Shown here one piece after another: positions 51,241 through 60,916 of a stretch of DNA of 64,000 nt; position 1 is the stretch's first letter; each line of letters opens with the position of its first letter. Made by a program: the position numbers and the translations under genes. Below the pieces are notes generated by a model. The model had not been told where the DNA came from. It saw only the letters and a program-made list of their open reading frames with translations, and did not search any database. This stretch comes from Rugamonas apoptosis (GTDB taxonomy: Bacteria; Pseudomonadota; Gammaproteobacteria; Burkholderiales; Burkholderiaceae_D), in NCBI RefSeq assembly GCF_014042355.1, contig NZ_JACEZU010000001.1, positions 558,001 to 622,000 on the forward strand. The letters run 5' to 3'.

Positions 51241-52155
51241 ATGACAGTACAAGATTCCAGCACCATCGCCACCCTGCCCGTGATGGGCGAAACGGCGCAC
51301 CAGACCTATCCTAGCGCAACATTGTATGTAGTGGCGACCCCGATCGGCAACGTGACGGACATTAGCCTGCGCGCGCTGCACGTCTTGAGCCTGGTCAATG
51401 CGGTGGCGTGCGAGGACACCCGCAACACGGCCCAGTTGATGACCCGTTTCGGCCTGCACAAGCCCCTGATCGCGGCCCACCAGCACAACGAGCGCGAGGT
51501 GGCGGACACCCTGATCGCGCGGCTGCAGGCGGGCGAACGGATCGCGCTGGTGTCGGATGCCGGCACGCCGGCCGTCTCCGACCCCGGCGCCCGCATCGTC
51601 GACGCGGTGCGCGCGGCCGGCTTGCGCGTGCTGCCGCTGCCGGGTGCCTCGGCGGCGGTGACGGCCTTGTCGGCCAGTGGGCTGGTGAACGACCAGTTCT
51701 ACTTTGTCGGTTTCCTGCCGGCCAAGGCCAAGCAGCGTGAATCGTTCCTGCAGTCGCTGCGGGCCGTCACAGCCACCATGGTGTTCTACGAGGCGCCGCA
51801 CCGCATCCTCGATTGCGCCGGCGCGCTGGCGGCCGCGTTCGAACCGGAGCGCCAGGTGGTGTTCGCGCGCGAGCTGACCAAGATGTTCGAGGAAGTCCAC
51901 CGCTGCCCGCTGTCCGAGGCGGAAGCGTGGATCAAGGCCGATCCGCACCGGGAAAAAGGCGAATTCGTGGTGCTGCTGGCCGGCGCCCCGCCCGCCGACG
52001 ACGCGCAGGACGCGGAAGCCGCGCGTATCCTGTCCATCCTGCTGGCCGAATGTTCCGTCAAACAGGCCGCCGGGCTGGCCGCGCAGATCACGGGGCGCAA
52101 GAAGAACGCACTGTATGAGTTGGCCTTGAAGATGAAGGCGGACGGCGGCGAGTGA
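51241..52155 (+). CDS. rsmI: 16S rRNA (cytidine-1402-2'-O)-methyltransferase RsmI
   Basis: This 304-aa SAM-dependent tetrapyrrole-methylase-fold enzyme methylates C1402 of 16S rRNA. Family motifs are clear: LYVVATPIGNVTDISLRAL, CEDTRNTAQLMTRFG, LVSDAGTPAVSDPGARIV, PLPGASAAVTALSASGL and MVFYEAPHRI. ATG at 51241 leaves 10 bp to the divergent lpoA start; an ATG at 51282 (MGETAHQTYP) is an alternative, closer to the usual family start. The divergent rsmI / lpoA arrangement is conserved. Confidence 0.95.
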   Translation: MTVQDSSTIATLPVMGETAHQTYPSATLYVVATPIGNVTDISLRALHVLSLVNAVACEDTRNTAQLMTRFGLHKPLIAAHQHNEREVADTLIARLQAGERIALVSDAGTPAVSDPGARIVDAVRAAGLRVLPLPGASAAVTALSASGLVNDQFYFVGFLPAKAKQRESFLQSLRAVTATMVFYEAPHRILDCAGALAAAFEPERQVVFARELTKMFEEVHRCPLSEAEAWIKADPHREKGEFVVLLAGAPPADDAQDAEAARILSILLAECSVKQAAGLAAQITGRKKNALYELALKMKADGGE

Positions 52156-52268
52156 GGTGGCGTAAGGTGTTGTGGCGCCGGGGCCATGGCGGTGTGGCGT
52201 CAACCTTGAATTTTTGCTATTTCGCCTTGAAAAAATCGCGCCATGGTACATACTGTTTGGTCTGACCC

Positions 52269-52297
52269 TTGACGGATGGTGCCTAAGCCGGTATGAT
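52269..52297 (+). promoter_or_regulatory. Sigma-70 promoter of tRNA-Pro
   Basis: TTGACG (52269-52274), a 17-bp spacer and TATGAT (52292-52297) form a near-consensus promoter ending 10 bp before the first base of the tRNA. Confidence 0.85.
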
Positions 52298-52307
52298 TCT
52301 CTTTATT

Positions 52308-52384
52308 CGGAGTGTAGCGCAGCCCGGTAGCGCACCTGGTTTGGGACCAGGGGGTCCAAGGTTCGAATCCTTGTACTCCGACCA
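52308..52384 (+). tRNA. tRNA-Pro (anticodon TGG)
   Basis: A 77-nt cloverleaf with acceptor stem CGGAGTG/TACTCCG, D-arm GCGC/GCGC, anticodon stem CCTGG/CCAGG, loop TTTGGGA with anticodon TGG at 52342-52344, T-arm with TTCGAAT and an encoded ACCA end. It reads proline codons CCA and probably CCN by wobble. It is flanked by its own promoter and terminator, so it is a single-gene unit. It is not used as an integration site here. Confidence 0.97.
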
Positions 52385-52391
52385 AAATTTA

Positions 52392-52430
52392 AAACCCCGT
52401 GTGATGGAAACGTCACACGGGGTTTTTCCA
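52392..52430 (+). terminator. Terminator after tRNA-Pro
   Basis: AAACCCCGTGTGA (52392-52404) pairs with TCACACGGGGTTT (52413-52425), loop TGGAAACG, followed by a T-run. It ends the tRNA transcript. Confidence 0.9.
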
Positions 52431-52434
52431 TTCC

Positions 52435-52500
52435 AAAAGCGGGGTCAGTTCCGGCAATCTGCCAAATGAGTGGCACGATGCCGGAACTGACCCCGCTTTT
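52435..52500. repeat. 66-bp intergenic palindrome with 22-bp arms
   Basis: The left arm 52435-52456 (AAAAGCGGGGTCAGTTCCGG...) is the exact reverse complement of 52479-52500, with an inner stem TGCCA/TGGCA. The arm length, AAAA...GGGG outer end and intergenic location match the palindromes at 16957 and 35920. It abuts the stop of the HMG-CoA lyase gene and may help terminate it. Confidence 0.88.
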
Positions 52501-52502
52501 CG

Positions 52503-53423
52503 TTATTGCGCGCGCTTGGCGGCGATGGCGTTGCCGGCGCGGCTGGCGCCCTTGCGGCCCAGGAATTGCGAGATGTACTGGCCGGCGTCGACCACGATGT
52601 CGAGGTCTATCCCCGTTTCCACACCCAGCCCCTGCATCATGTACAGCACGTCCTCGGTGGCCACGTTGCCGGTGGCGCCCTTGGCGTACGGGCAGCCGCC
52701 CAGGCCCGAGACGGACGAATGGAAGATGGCGATCCCCACTTCCATGCTGGCGTAGATGTTGGCCAGGGCCTGGCCGTAGGTGTCGTGGAAGTGGCCCGAC
52801 AGGCCGTCCACGCGGAACGCGGCGATGGCGCGCTCCATCACCGCTTGCGTCTTGCGCGGGGTGGCCACGCCGATGGTGTCGGCGATGTCGATCTCGTCGC
52901 AACCGAGCTCGCGCATGCGGCCCACCACGTCGGCCACCGCGTCCAGCGGCACGTCGCCCTGGTAGGGGCAGCCGAAGGCGCAGCTGATGCTGCCGCGCAG
53001 GCGCAGGCCGTTATCCTTGGCCGCCTTGGCCACGCCTTCGAAGCGGGCGATCGATTCGGCGATCGAGCAGTTGATGTTCTTTTGCGAGAACGCTTCCGAG
53101 GCCGAGCCGAAAATCACCACTTCGTCGGCACGCGCGGCCAGCGCCGCTTCAAAGCCTTGCATATTGGGCGTGAGAGCCGAGTAGATCACACCCGGCTTGC
53201 GCACGATGGCGTCCATCACCTCGCGGCTGGTGGCCATCTGCGGCACCCACTTGGGCGACACGAACGACGCCGCTTCGATATTCGGGAAACCGGCGTTGGT
53301 GAGGCGGTTCACCAGTTCGATCTTGACCTCGGCCGGGACGTTTTCCTTTTCGTTCTGCAGGCCGTCGCGCGGCCCCACTTCGACGATCTTGACTTGCTTG
53401 GGCAGGCTCGCTTGCTTGTTCAT
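52503..53423 (-). CDS. mvaB: Hydroxymethylglutaryl-CoA lyase
   Basis: This 306-aa TIM-barrel enzyme of the HMGL-like family cleaves HMG-CoA to acetyl-CoA and acetoacetate, the last step of leucine degradation. The substrate/metal motif VEVGPRDGLQNE, the catalytic GLGGCPYAKGATGNVATED loop with its Cys, and HFHDTYGQALAN are all present. It begins 4 bp after the preceding ghrA-like gene ends and shares a direction with mccA, mccB and the enoyl-CoA hydratase, so the pathway is largely complete here. Confidence 0.95.
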   Translation of the reverse strand: MNKQASLPKQVKIVEVGPRDGLQNEKENVPAEVKIELVNRLTNAGFPNIEAASFVSPKWVPQMATSREVMDAIVRKPGVIYSALTPNMQGFEAALAARADEVVIFGSASEAFSQKNINCSIAESIARFEGVAKAAKDNGLRLRGSISCAFGCPYQGDVPLDAVADVVGRMRELGCDEIDIADTIGVATPRKTQAVMERAIAAFRVDGLSGHFHDTYGQALANIYASMEVGIAIFHSSVSGLGGCPYAKGATGNVATEDVLYMMQGLGVETGIDLDIVVDAGQYISQFLGRKGASRAGNAIAAKRAQ

Positions 53424-53427
53424 GTTT

Positions 53428-54360
53428 TCAGTATCCCAGGTTGCGGTCGACGATGCCGTCGACCATTTCGCCGTTTTCGATCTTGCGTATCTTTTCCGCG
53501 ATCTGCTGCACGCTTTCGCGGCGCAGCGTGAGTGCGGAGATGTGCGGCGTGATGGTGATGCGCGGCTCCTGCCAGAACGGGTGCTGGGCCGGCAGCGGTT
53601 CGTTGCGGAACACGTCCAGCGTGGCGCCGGCGATGTGGCCGGCCTTGATCAGGTTGAGCAGGTCCGGTTCGGCCAGGTGGGCGCCACGCGCCACGTTGAT
53701 CAGGTAAGCCCCTTGCGGCAGCTTGGACATGTTGCCGCGGTCGATGATGTTGCTGGTGTCGGGCGTGAGCGGCAGCATGCACACCAGCACGCGCGTGCCG
53801 CGCAGGAAGGTGTCCAGTCCGGCCGGACCATGGAAACACTGCACGCCGGCCATGCTTTTCTCGGTGCGGCTCCAGCCGCGCAGCGGGAAGCCGAACGGCG
53901 CCAGCGCCTTGAGCACCTGGCCGCCCAGCGCACCCATGCCCAGCACGCCGACCGTGAAGTCTTCGCGGTGGTATTGCGGCAGCGGCGCCCAGGTGCTGGC
54001 GCGGGCCTGGGTTTCATACTGGTCGAAACGGCGGAAGTAACGCAGCACGGCGTGCACCACGTATTCGGCCATCTGCGCGCCCATGCCGGCGTCGCCCAGG
54101 CGGATGATGGGTACGTGGCGCGGCAGCGCGTCACCGAACTTGAGCAGCGCGTCCACTCCGGCGCCCGTGTTGAAGATGGCTTTCACATCGGCCAGCTCAG
54201 GCAGCATGGTTTCCGGTGGCGCCCACACCACGGCATAGTCGCACGGCGGGGCTTTCTCGCCCGCGTGCCAGATCGCGATCTCGGCCTCTGGCAGGAATTT
54301 GCCGAAGTCCTTGATCCACGGCTCGGTCTTGCCGTCCGCGCGGTGCAACAGGATGCGCAT
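53428..54360 (-). CDS. ghrA: Glyoxylate/hydroxypyruvate reductase A
   Basis: This 310-aa D-2-hydroxyacid dehydrogenase has an NAD(P)-binding motif (GVLGMGALGGQVLKAL) and the catalytic Arg (INVARGAHL), Glu (in DVFRNEPLP) and His (ITPHISAL) of the family. It matches GhrA, which reduces glyoxylate and hydroxypyruvate with NADPH. GGAGGG precedes its ATG. It lies between mccA and mvaB in the leucine-degradation series, although its reaction has no obvious step in that pathway. Confidence 0.92.
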   Translation of the reverse strand: MRILLHRADGKTEPWIKDFGKFLPEAEIAIWHAGEKAPPCDYAVVWAPPETMLPELADVKAIFNTGAGVDALLKFGDALPRHVPIIRLGDAGMGAQMAEYVVHAVLRYFRRFDQYETQARASTWAPLPQYHREDFTVGVLGMGALGGQVLKALAPFGFPLRGWSRTEKSMAGVQCFHGPAGLDTFLRGTRVLVCMLPLTPDTSNIIDRGNMSKLPQGAYLINVARGAHLAEPDLLNLIKAGHIAGATLDVFRNEPLPAQHPFWQEPRITITPHISALTLRRESVQQIAEKIRKIENGEMVDGIVDRNLGY

Positions 54361-54372
54361 GATGCCCTCCGC

Positions 54373-56442
54373 TTACGCCGCCGCCTTGAAGGCCAGCAGC
54401 GGCGCGCCGTCCGCCACCTGGTCGCCGACGTTGTACAGGATTTCCTCTACCAGGCCGTCGTGCGGCGCGGCGATGGTGTGCTCCATCTTCATCGCTTCCA
54501 TGATCACCAGCGCCTCGCCCTTCTTGACGTCCTGGCCCTTGGCGGCCAGCACGGCCACCACCTTGCCCGGCATGGGCGCCGTCAGGCGGCCGCCTTCCGC
54601 TTCGCTTTCGCCGGCGTGGGCCATGGGATCGTTGTAGTGCAGCGGATAGTGCTGGCCGCCCGTGAACACGTGCAGCAGTTCGCCGTCGCGGCGCACGGTG
54701 CCATGCACGGCGGTGTTGCCCAGCTTGATGCTGAGGTCACTGCCATCTTGCTGCATCAGGCTCAGTACCTGCGGTTCGCCGCCATCGCGCGCGAACAGCC
54801 AGTCGGTGGCGCGGTAGGTGACGGCCACGCCGTAGGCCTTGGCCGGCAGCGTGGCCGCGTAGTCGTCCGCGAACGACAGCGCGCGCGCGTACGGGAAGTT
54901 CATGCGCCAGCCCAGCGCCTGGCCCCACGGGTCGGCGCGGTTGGCGCCCGACTGCGCGGCGGCGGCGTCCTTCTCCGATTCGATCAGGGAGACGGCGGCC
55001 AGCGCCAGCGCGGCCGACGGCGCGGCGTGGGCGGCCGGGAACAGGCTGTCCTGGTTGCGTTCGATCAGGCCAGTATCGAGGTCCGCGTTGGCGAAGGCGT
55101 CGCCTTCCACCAGGCGCTTGAGGAAGGCGATGTTGGTGGCCAGGCCGACGATCTTGTATTGCGCCAGCGCCTGCGCCATGCGGGCCAGCGCCTGCTTGCG
55201 GTCGGCGCCCCACACGATCAGCTTGGCGATCATGGGGTCGTAGTAAGGCGAGATGGCGTCGCCTTCGCGTACGCCCGAGTCGATGCGCACGGCGGCGGGT
55301 AGGTTAGGTGCCGCGCTGCCTGCGGCACCGCCACCGCCCAGTTCAAAGGTGACGGCGGCTGGGGTGTCCATGTGGCGCAGCGTGCCGATCGAGGGCAGGA
55401 AGCCCTTCTCGGGATTCTCGGCGTAGATGCGCGCTTCGATGGCGTGGCCCTGGATGGCCAGTTCGTGCTGCTTGCGTGGCAGCGGCTCGCCGAACGCAAC
55501 GCGGATCTGCCATTCCACCAGGTCGGTGCCGGTGATCATTTCGGTGACCGGGTGTTCCACTTGCAGGCGGGTGTTCATCTCCATGAAGTAGAACGAGCCA
55601 TCCTGGTTGGCGATGAATTCCACCGTGCCGGCGCCTACATAACCCACCGCCTTGGCGGCGGCCACGGCCGCTTCGCCCATGGCGGCGCGCCGTTCGGCCG
55701 GCATGTTGGGCGCCGGCGCCTCTTCCAGCACTTTCTGGTGGCGGCGCTGCACCGAGCAGTCGCGCTCGAACAGGTAGATGCAGTTGCCCAGCGTGTCGGC
55801 GAACACCTGGATTTCGATGTGGCGGGGACGCTGCAGGTATTTCTCGGCCAGCACCTTGTCGTCGCCGAAGGAGCTGATCGCTTCGCGCTTGCACGAGGCC
55901 AGCGCGGCCTTGAAGTCGGCCGTGTTGTCAATCACGCGCATGCCCTTGCCGCCGCCGCCGGCGGAAGCCTTGAGCAGCACCGGGTAGCCGATGCGGTCGG
56001 CCTGGGCGTGCAGGAAGTCGGCGTCCTGTTCGTCGCCGTGGTAGCCCGGCACCAGTGGCACATTGGCTTTTTCCATCAGCGACTTGGCGGCGGACTTGGA
56101 ACCCATGGCGCGCATGGCGGACGCCGGTGGGCCGATGAACACCAGGCCGGCGGCGGCGCAGGCGTCGGCGAATTCGGCGTTCTCGGACAGGAAGCCGTAG
56201 CCGGGGTGGATGGCCTGGGCACCCGTGGCCAGCGCCACTTCGATGATCTTGTCGCCGCGCAGATAGCTTTCCTTGGCCGGGGCGGGGCCCAGCAGCACGG
56301 CTTCGTCGCACACGGCGACGTGCTTGGCGCTGGCGTCGGCTTCGGAGTAGACGGCGACCGTCTTGATGCCCATGCGGCGGGCGGTGGCGGCGACACGGCA
56401 GGCGATTTCACCGCGGTTGGCGATCAGGATTTTTGTGAACAT
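54373..56442 (-). CDS. mccA: Methylcrotonyl-CoA carboxylase biotin-carrying alpha subunit
   Basis: This 689-aa subunit has a biotin carboxylase part (about 1-450: ANRGEIACRVAATARRMGIK, the ATP-grasp loop GGGGKGMRV, EMNTRLQVEHPVTE), a BT linker region and a C-terminal biotinyl domain with EAMKMEH at about residue 650. It carboxylates biotin for transfer to 3-methylcrotonyl-CoA. The assignment to methylcrotonyl- rather than acetyl- or propionyl-CoA carboxylase rests on the mccB partner and HMG-CoA lyase in the same series. It lies downstream of bioB, linking biotin synthesis with a biotin enzyme. Confidence 0.94.
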   Translation of the reverse strand: MFTKILIANRGEIACRVAATARRMGIKTVAVYSEADASAKHVAVCDEAVLLGPAPAKESYLRGDKIIEVALATGAQAIHPGYGFLSENAEFADACAAAGLVFIGPPASAMRAMGSKSAAKSLMEKANVPLVPGYHGDEQDADFLHAQADRIGYPVLLKASAGGGGKGMRVIDNTADFKAALASCKREAISSFGDDKVLAEKYLQRPRHIEIQVFADTLGNCIYLFERDCSVQRRHQKVLEEAPAPNMPAERRAAMGEAAVAAAKAVGYVGAGTVEFIANQDGSFYFMEMNTRLQVEHPVTEMITGTDLVEWQIRVAFGEPLPRKQHELAIQGHAIEARIYAENPEKGFLPSIGTLRHMDTPAAVTFELGGGGAAGSAAPNLPAAVRIDSGVREGDAISPYYDPMIAKLIVWGADRKQALARMAQALAQYKIVGLATNIAFLKRLVEGDAFANADLDTGLIERNQDSLFPAAHAAPSAALALAAVSLIESEKDAAAAQSGANRADPWGQALGWRMNFPYARALSFADDYAATLPAKAYGVAVTYRATDWLFARDGGEPQVLSLMQQDGSDLSIKLGNTAVHGTVRRDGELLHVFTGGQHYPLHYNDPMAHAGESEAEGGRLTAPMPGKVVAVLAAKGQDVKKGEALVIMEAMKMEHTIAAPHDGLVEEILYNVGDQVADGAPLLAFKAAA

Positions 56443-56541
56443 AGTCTCTCTCTGTGCAGCTCGAAGCTGGAAGTTTTCTGTTGGTGTGCCCTGCCGTGGC
56501 GCCGTCCTTCGCGGAAGCGGCGCCGCTGGTCCGTCAACTGC

Positions 56542-57585
56542 TTAGCAGCCGCACTTCTCTTTCGGCGCCGATTCGAGCACCGTGCCGCGGGTTTTCAGGC
56601 CCAGTTTAGTCAGCAGCGTGCGGTCGTCCTCCGCTTCCGGGTTGCCGGTGGTGAGCAGCTTGTCGCCGTAGAAGATGGAGTTGGCGCCGGCCAGGAAGCA
56701 CATGGCTTGCACCGCCTCGCCCAACTGGCGGCGGCCAGCCGACAGGCGCACGCGCGCTTTCGGCATGGTGATGCGGGCCACGGCGATGGTGCGCACGAAT
56801 TCCAGCGGGTCCAGTGGCTCCAGGCCGTACAGCGGCGTGCCTTCCACCTGCACCAGGTGGTTGACGGGCACCGATTCCGGATACGGGTTCAGGTTGGCCA
56901 GTTGCGCGATCAGGCCGGCGCGTTGCAGGCGCGATTCGCCCATGCCGACGATGCCGCCGCAGCAGACCTTGAGGCCCGCTTCGCGCACCCGGCCCAGCGT
57001 GTCCAGGCGGTCCTGGTAGTCGCGGGTGGAGATCACGTTGTCGTAGAACTCGGGCGCCGTGTCCAGGTTATGGTTGTAGTAATCGAGGCCGGCCGCTTTC
57101 AGGCGCAGCGCCTGTTCCTCTTCCAGCATGCCCAGCGTGGCGCAGGTTTCCATGCCCAGTGCCTTGACCTCGCGGACCATTTCCTCGACCTTGTCCATGT
57201 CGCGGTCCTTCGGGCTGCGCCAGGCAGCGCCCATGCAGAAGCGGGTGGCGCCGCTGTCCTTGGCCTGCCTGGCCGCGTCCAGCACGGTGTCGATGTCGAG
57301 GATCTTCTTCGCTTCCACGCCCGTGTCGTAGCGGGCCGCCTGCGGGCAGTAGCCGCAATCCTCCTCGCAGCCGCCGGTCTTGATCGACAGCAGCGTGGCC
57401 AGTTCCACGTCACCATCGGGGAAGTTGGTGCGGTGGGTTTGCTGGGCCTGGAACATCAGGTCGTTGAACGGCAGCTCGAACAGGGCCAGCACGTCCTCCA
57501 CCGGCCAGGTGGCGGCGGCGGGCAGAGTGATGGGCGCCGTGGGACGGTGCAGTTCGACGGTTTTCGGTTCTTGGGTCAGGGACAT
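56542..57585 (-). CDS. bioB: Biotin synthase BioB
   Basis: This 347-aa radical-SAM enzyme converts dethiobiotin to biotin. The radical-SAM motif is [10 protein letters not shown], the auxiliary [2Fe-2S] Cys ligands lie around RFCMGAAWR and TCATLG/CCGGI, and YNHNLDT and GMGES are conserved. ATG at 57585 follows AAGGAAA at a suitable distance; the longer in-frame extension overlaps bioD and is rejected. It is the last of the bioA-bioF-bioD-bioB series, 26 bp downstream of bioD and about 100 bp upstream of mccA. Confidence 0.96.
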   Translation of the reverse strand: MSLTQEPKTVELHRPTAPITLPAAATWPVEDVLALFELPFNDLMFQAQQTHRTNFPDGDVELATLLSIKTGGCEEDCGYCPQAARYDTGVEAKKILDIDTVLDAARQAKDSGATRFCMGAAWRSPKDRDMDKVEEMVREVKALGMETCATLGMLEEEQALRLKAAGLDYYNHNLDTAPEFYDNVISTRDYQDRLDTLGRVREAGLKVCCGGIVGMGESRLQRAGLIAQLANLNPYPESVPVNHLVQVEGTPLYGLEPLDPLEFVRTIAVARITMPKARVRLSAGRRQLGEAVQAMCFLAGANSIFYGDKLLTTGNPEAEDDRTLLTKLGLKTRGTVLESAPKEKCGC

Positions 57586-57611
57586 CGTGTTTCCTTCTAC
57601 ATTCAAACAGG

Positions 57612-58376
57612 TTAGGCAGCCGGCCAGTTGGGCAGCTTGGTAAAGTCCAGGTATTCGGCGGCGGCGGCGGCCGACGGTTGCGCCAGGCGCGGCACGCGGC
57701 CCAGCAGCGGCGCCGGGATGCGTTCCTCCAGCGCGGCGATGTTCTCGTCGATGAAGGCCATGTCGGGGTCGACTTCGTTGGCGACCCAGCCGGCCAGCAT
57801 CAGGTTGCGGTTGGCGATCGCCTCCACCGTCAGCAGGGCGTGGCTGATGCAACCGAGGCGCATGCCCACCACCAGCACCACCGGCAAGTCGAGCTGCTCG
57901 GCCAGGTCGGCGGTGTCGAATTCCTCGTTCAAGGGCACGCGGAAGCCGCCCACTCCTTCCACCACCACCGCGTCCGAGGCGGCGCTCACTTCGATGTAGG
58001 CGGCCAGGATGGGCACGGGCGAAATGTAAGCGTCTTCCAGTTCGGCCGCGATGTGGGGCGCGGCCGGCTCCTTGAGCAGGAAGGGCGTGGTCAGTTCCTG
58101 CGGCAGCGCCACGTTGCCGGCCGCGATCAGCTGGTCGGCGTCTTCATTGTGCCAGCGGCCGTTGCGCAGTTCGGCGCCGGCCGCGATGGGTTTCATGCCG
58201 CAAGCGCGTACGCCGCTTTGCACCAGCGCGTACAGCATGGCGGCCGACACCAAAGTCTTGCCGATTTCCGTGTCGGTGCCGGTGGTGAAACAGGCGAAGC
58301 GGGGGCGCGCGCCGGCGGCCGCCGGTGCGGACTGCACCTGCGGCGTGGCGGCCAGAACGGGGTCGTCCAGACTCAT
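57612..58376 (-). CDS. bioD: ATP-dependent dethiobiotin synthetase BioD
   Basis: This 254-aa P-loop enzyme closes the ureido ring of dethiobiotin. The nucleotide-binding loop is [18 protein letters not shown], with the substrate Lys in GMKPIAAG and the motif [18 protein letters not shown] at 58376 is chosen because AAAGG precedes it and it starts 1 bp after the bioF stop; the in-frame ATG at 58397 lies inside bioF. Translation is probably coupled to bioF. Confidence 0.95.
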   Translation of the reverse strand: MSLDDPVLAATPQVQSAPAAAGARPRFACFTTGTDTEIGKTLVSAAMLYALVQSGVRACGMKPIAAGAELRNGRWHNEDADQLIAAGNVALPQELTTPFLLKEPAAPHIAAELEDAYISPVPILAAYIEVSAASDAVVVEGVGGFRVPLNEEFDTADLAEQLDLPVVLVVGMRLGCISHALLTVEAIANRNLMLAGWVANEVDPDMAFIDENIAALEERIPAPLLGRVPRLAQPSAAAAAEYLDFTKLPNWPAA

Positions 58377-58377
58377 G

Positions 58378-59562
58378 TCACATCCTTTCCAAGGCATTGA
58401 TGGCGTTGATCAGCGTCGCCACGTCCGCGTGGGTGTGGCCGGCCGACAGCGTCACGCGCAGGCGCGAAGTGCCCGGCGCCACGGTCGGCGGACGGATCGT
58501 GCCCACCCACAGTCCCTGCTCATACAGGGCGGCGCCGGCGCGCATGGTTTCGGCGTTGTCGCCGATCAGGATAGGCTGGATCGCCGTGTCCGAGGGCAGC
58601 CGTCGCCAGCGCGTCAGGCGCAGGCCATCGTTCAATTGTGCCACCAATGCCCCCAGGTGTGCGCGTCTTTGCATGCCTTCCGGTCCTTCCAGCAGGTCCA
58701 GGCTGGCCAGCAGCGCGTGCGCCAGCGCGGGCGCGGCGGCGGTGGTGAAGATGTAGGGGCGGGCTTTCTGGGTTAACGTTTCGATCACGGTTTCATGGGC
58801 CGCCACGAAGGCGCCGCCCACGCCGGCCGCCTTGCCCAGGGTGCCCATGTAGACCAGGTAGGGCGATTGCAGCTTGAAATGCTCGAGCGCGCCGTGGCCG
58901 TTTTTACCCAGCGTGCCGAAGCCGTGGGCGTCGTCCACCACCAGCCAGGCGCCGTACCGTTCGCACAACGCCAGCAGGGCCGGCAGGTCGGCCAGGTCGC
59001 CGTCCATGCTGAATACGCTGTCCGTCACCACCAGCTTGGTGGCGGCGGTACTGGCTTGCAGCATGCTCTCCAGCGCTTCCAGGTCGGCGTGCGGGTAGAC
59101 CTGCACGGCGGCGCGCGACAGGCGGGCGCCGTCGATCAGCGAAGCGTGGTTGAGCGATTCGGAGAAGACGGCCGCCTCGCGGTCGCCCGCCGTCAGGCCG
59201 GTGATGATGGCCAGGTTGGCCATGTAGCCGGTGCAGAAATACAGTGCGCGCGGGCGCTCCAGGTGGGCGCCGACGAATTCGGCCAGCCGGTCCTCCAGCT
59301 GGGCGTGGGCGCGGCCGTGGCCGGAAATCAGGTGCGAGGCGCCGCTGCCGGCGCCGTACAAGGCGACGCCCTTTTGCAATGCGGCGGCCAGCGCCGGATG
59401 GCTGGCCAGGCCCAGGTAGTCGTTGCTGCAGAAGGCCAGCAGCTCGCGCCCGTCCACGCGCACGCGCGGGCCGCACGGCGAATCCACCACGCGGCGGGTG
59501 CGGATCAGGCTTTGTTGCGCCAGCGTTTGCAGCTGGGCGTCCAGTCGGTTCAACAGTTCCAT
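58378..59562 (-). CDS. bioF: 8-amino-7-oxononanoate synthase BioF
   Basis: This 394-aa PLP enzyme condenses pimeloyl-ACP/CoA with alanine. Conserved motifs are [43 protein letters not shown] and the PLP Lys in [19 protein letters not shown] at 59562 starts [11 protein letters not shown], right after the bioA stop; the longer open frame upstream is an overlap artefact. It is separated from bioA by 2 bp and from bioD by 1 bp, so the genes form a tight operon. Confidence 0.95.
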   Translation of the reverse strand: MELLNRLDAQLQTLAQQSLIRTRRVVDSPCGPRVRVDGRELLAFCSNDYLGLASHPALAAALQKGVALYGAGSGASHLISGHGRAHAQLEDRLAEFVGAHLERPRALYFCTGYMANLAIITGLTAGDREAAVFSESLNHASLIDGARLSRAAVQVYPHADLEALESMLQASTAATKLVVTDSVFSMDGDLADLPALLALCERYGAWLVVDDAHGFGTLGKNGHGALEHFKLQSPYLVYMGTLGKAAGVGGAFVAAHETVIETLTQKARPYIFTTAAAPALAHALLASLDLLEGPEGMQRRAHLGALVAQLNDGLRLTRWRRLPSDTAIQPILIGDNAETMRAGAALYEQGLWVGTIRPPTVAPGTSRLRVTLSAGHTHADVATLINAINALERM

Positions 59563-59564
59563 GG

Positions 59565-60893
59565 TCAGCCCGCCAATACCTGGTTGAACACGGCCAGCGT
59601 GTTGGCGGCCAGGCCGTCGATTTCCTCGTCGCTCAGGATGTAGGGCGGCATCATGTAGACGGTGGGGCCGATGGGGCGCATCAGCAGTTCGTGTTCCAGC
59701 GCCGTGGCGAAGAAGCGGCGCGAGAAGTCGGCCGGCGCGTCGATGGCGTCGAAAGCCCAGATCATGCCGCGCTGGCGGAAGTTGCGTACCCGTTCGTGGT
59801 CGGCCAGCGGTGCCAGCGCCTGCGTCAGCCGCGCGGCGCGCACGCGGTTGTGCTCCAGTACGTGGTCTTCCTGGAAGATCTGCAGCGTGGCCAGGGCGGC
59901 GCGGCAGGCCAGCGGGTTGCCCGTGTACGAGTGCGAGTGCAGGAAGCCGCGCGTGACGTCGGCGCTGTAGAAGGCCTGGTAGATGTCGTCGCGCGTCATC
60001 ACCAGCGACAGCGGCAGGTAGCCGCCGCTGATGCCCTTGGACAGGCACAGGAAGTCGGGCCAGATGCCGGCCTGCTCGCAGGCGAAGAAGGTGCCCGTGC
60101 GGCCGCAGCCGACGGCGATTTCGTCCAGGATCAGGTGCACCTGGTGGCGGTCGCACAGTTCGCGCACCAGCGTCAGGTACAGCGGGTCGTGCATGGCCAT
60201 GCCGGTGGCGCACTGCACCAGCGGTTCGATGATGATGGCGGCGATCTTGTCGCCACGCTCGGTGAACAAACGCTCCACGTCGGCCGCCGCGCGGCGCGCC
60301 ACGTCCTGCGCCGTTTCGCCGTCCACGGCCTGGCGTGCGTCGGGCGACATCACGGTCTGGCTGGCGCGCAGCAGCGGGCCGTAGGCGTCCTTGAACAGGG
60401 CCACGTCGGTCACGGCCAGGGCGCCGATGGTTTCGCCGTGATAGCTGCCCTTGAGGCAGACGAATTCCTGCTTCTCGGCCTGGCCGCGGTTGCGCCAGCT
60501 GTGGAAGCTCATTTTCAGCGCGATTTCCACCGCCGAGGCGCCATCGCTGGCGTAGAAGCAGTGGCCCAGCACGTCGCCCGTCAGGGCCGCCAGTTGCTCG
60601 GACAGGCGGATCACCGGTTCATGGGTGAAGCCGGCCAGCATGGCGTGTTCCAGCAGGTCCAGCTGCTCCTTGAGGGCGGCGTTGATGCGCGGGTTGGCAT
60701 GGCCGAACAGGTTCACCCACCAGGAGCTGATCGCGTCCAGATAGCGCTTGCCTTCGAGGTCGTACAGCCAGGCGCCGCGGCCATGGCTGACGGGGATCAG
60801 CGGCACAGTTTCGTGATGCTGCATCTGGGTGCACGGATGCCACACGCTGCGCAGGCTGCGTGCGACCCAGTCGCTTTGTTTGTTCGGTTCCAA
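59565..60893 (-). CDS. bioA: Adenosylmethionine-8-amino-7-oxononanoate aminotransferase BioA
   Basis: This 442-aa class-III aminotransferase makes 7,8-diaminononanoate using SAM as amino donor. Markers are [11 protein letters not shown], the [16 protein letters not shown] segment, [29 protein letters not shown] and the PLP Lys in [14 protein letters not shown]. The start is TTG at 60893: GGAG lies 5 nt upstream, and the family N-terminus ([12 protein letters not shown]) needs it, while the next ATG would remove conserved residues. It is the first bio gene, 23 bp after the enoyl-CoA hydratase gene. Confidence 0.94.
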   Translation of the reverse strand: MEPNKQSDWVARSLRSVWHPCTQMQHHETVPLIPVSHGRGAWLYDLEGKRYLDAISSWWVNLFGHANPRINAALKEQLDLLEHAMLAGFTHEPVIRLSEQLAALTGDVLGHCFYASDGASAVEIALKMSFHSWRNRGQAEKQEFVCLKGSYHGETIGALAVTDVALFKDAYGPLLRASQTVMSPDARQAVDGETAQDVARRAAADVERLFTERGDKIAAIIIEPLVQCATGMAMHDPLYLTLVRELCDRHQVHLILDEIAVGCGRTGTFFACEQAGIWPDFLCLSKGISGGYLPLSLVMTRDDIYQAFYSADVTRGFLHSHSYTGNPLACRAALATLQIFQEDHVLEHNRVRAARLTQALAPLADHERVRNFRQRGMIWAFDAIDAPADFSRRFFATALEHELLMRPIGPTVYMMPPYILSDEEIDGLAANTLAVFNQVLAG

Positions 60894-60916
60894 AAATACT
60901 CCAGCTTAAAGGTGGC

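Noticed and set aside
52308..52500. tRNA-Pro as an integration site for the left-hand element
   Set aside because: The integrase is 45 kb away, the tRNA is flanked by core genes and its own terminator, and no duplicate of the tRNA 3' end was seen.
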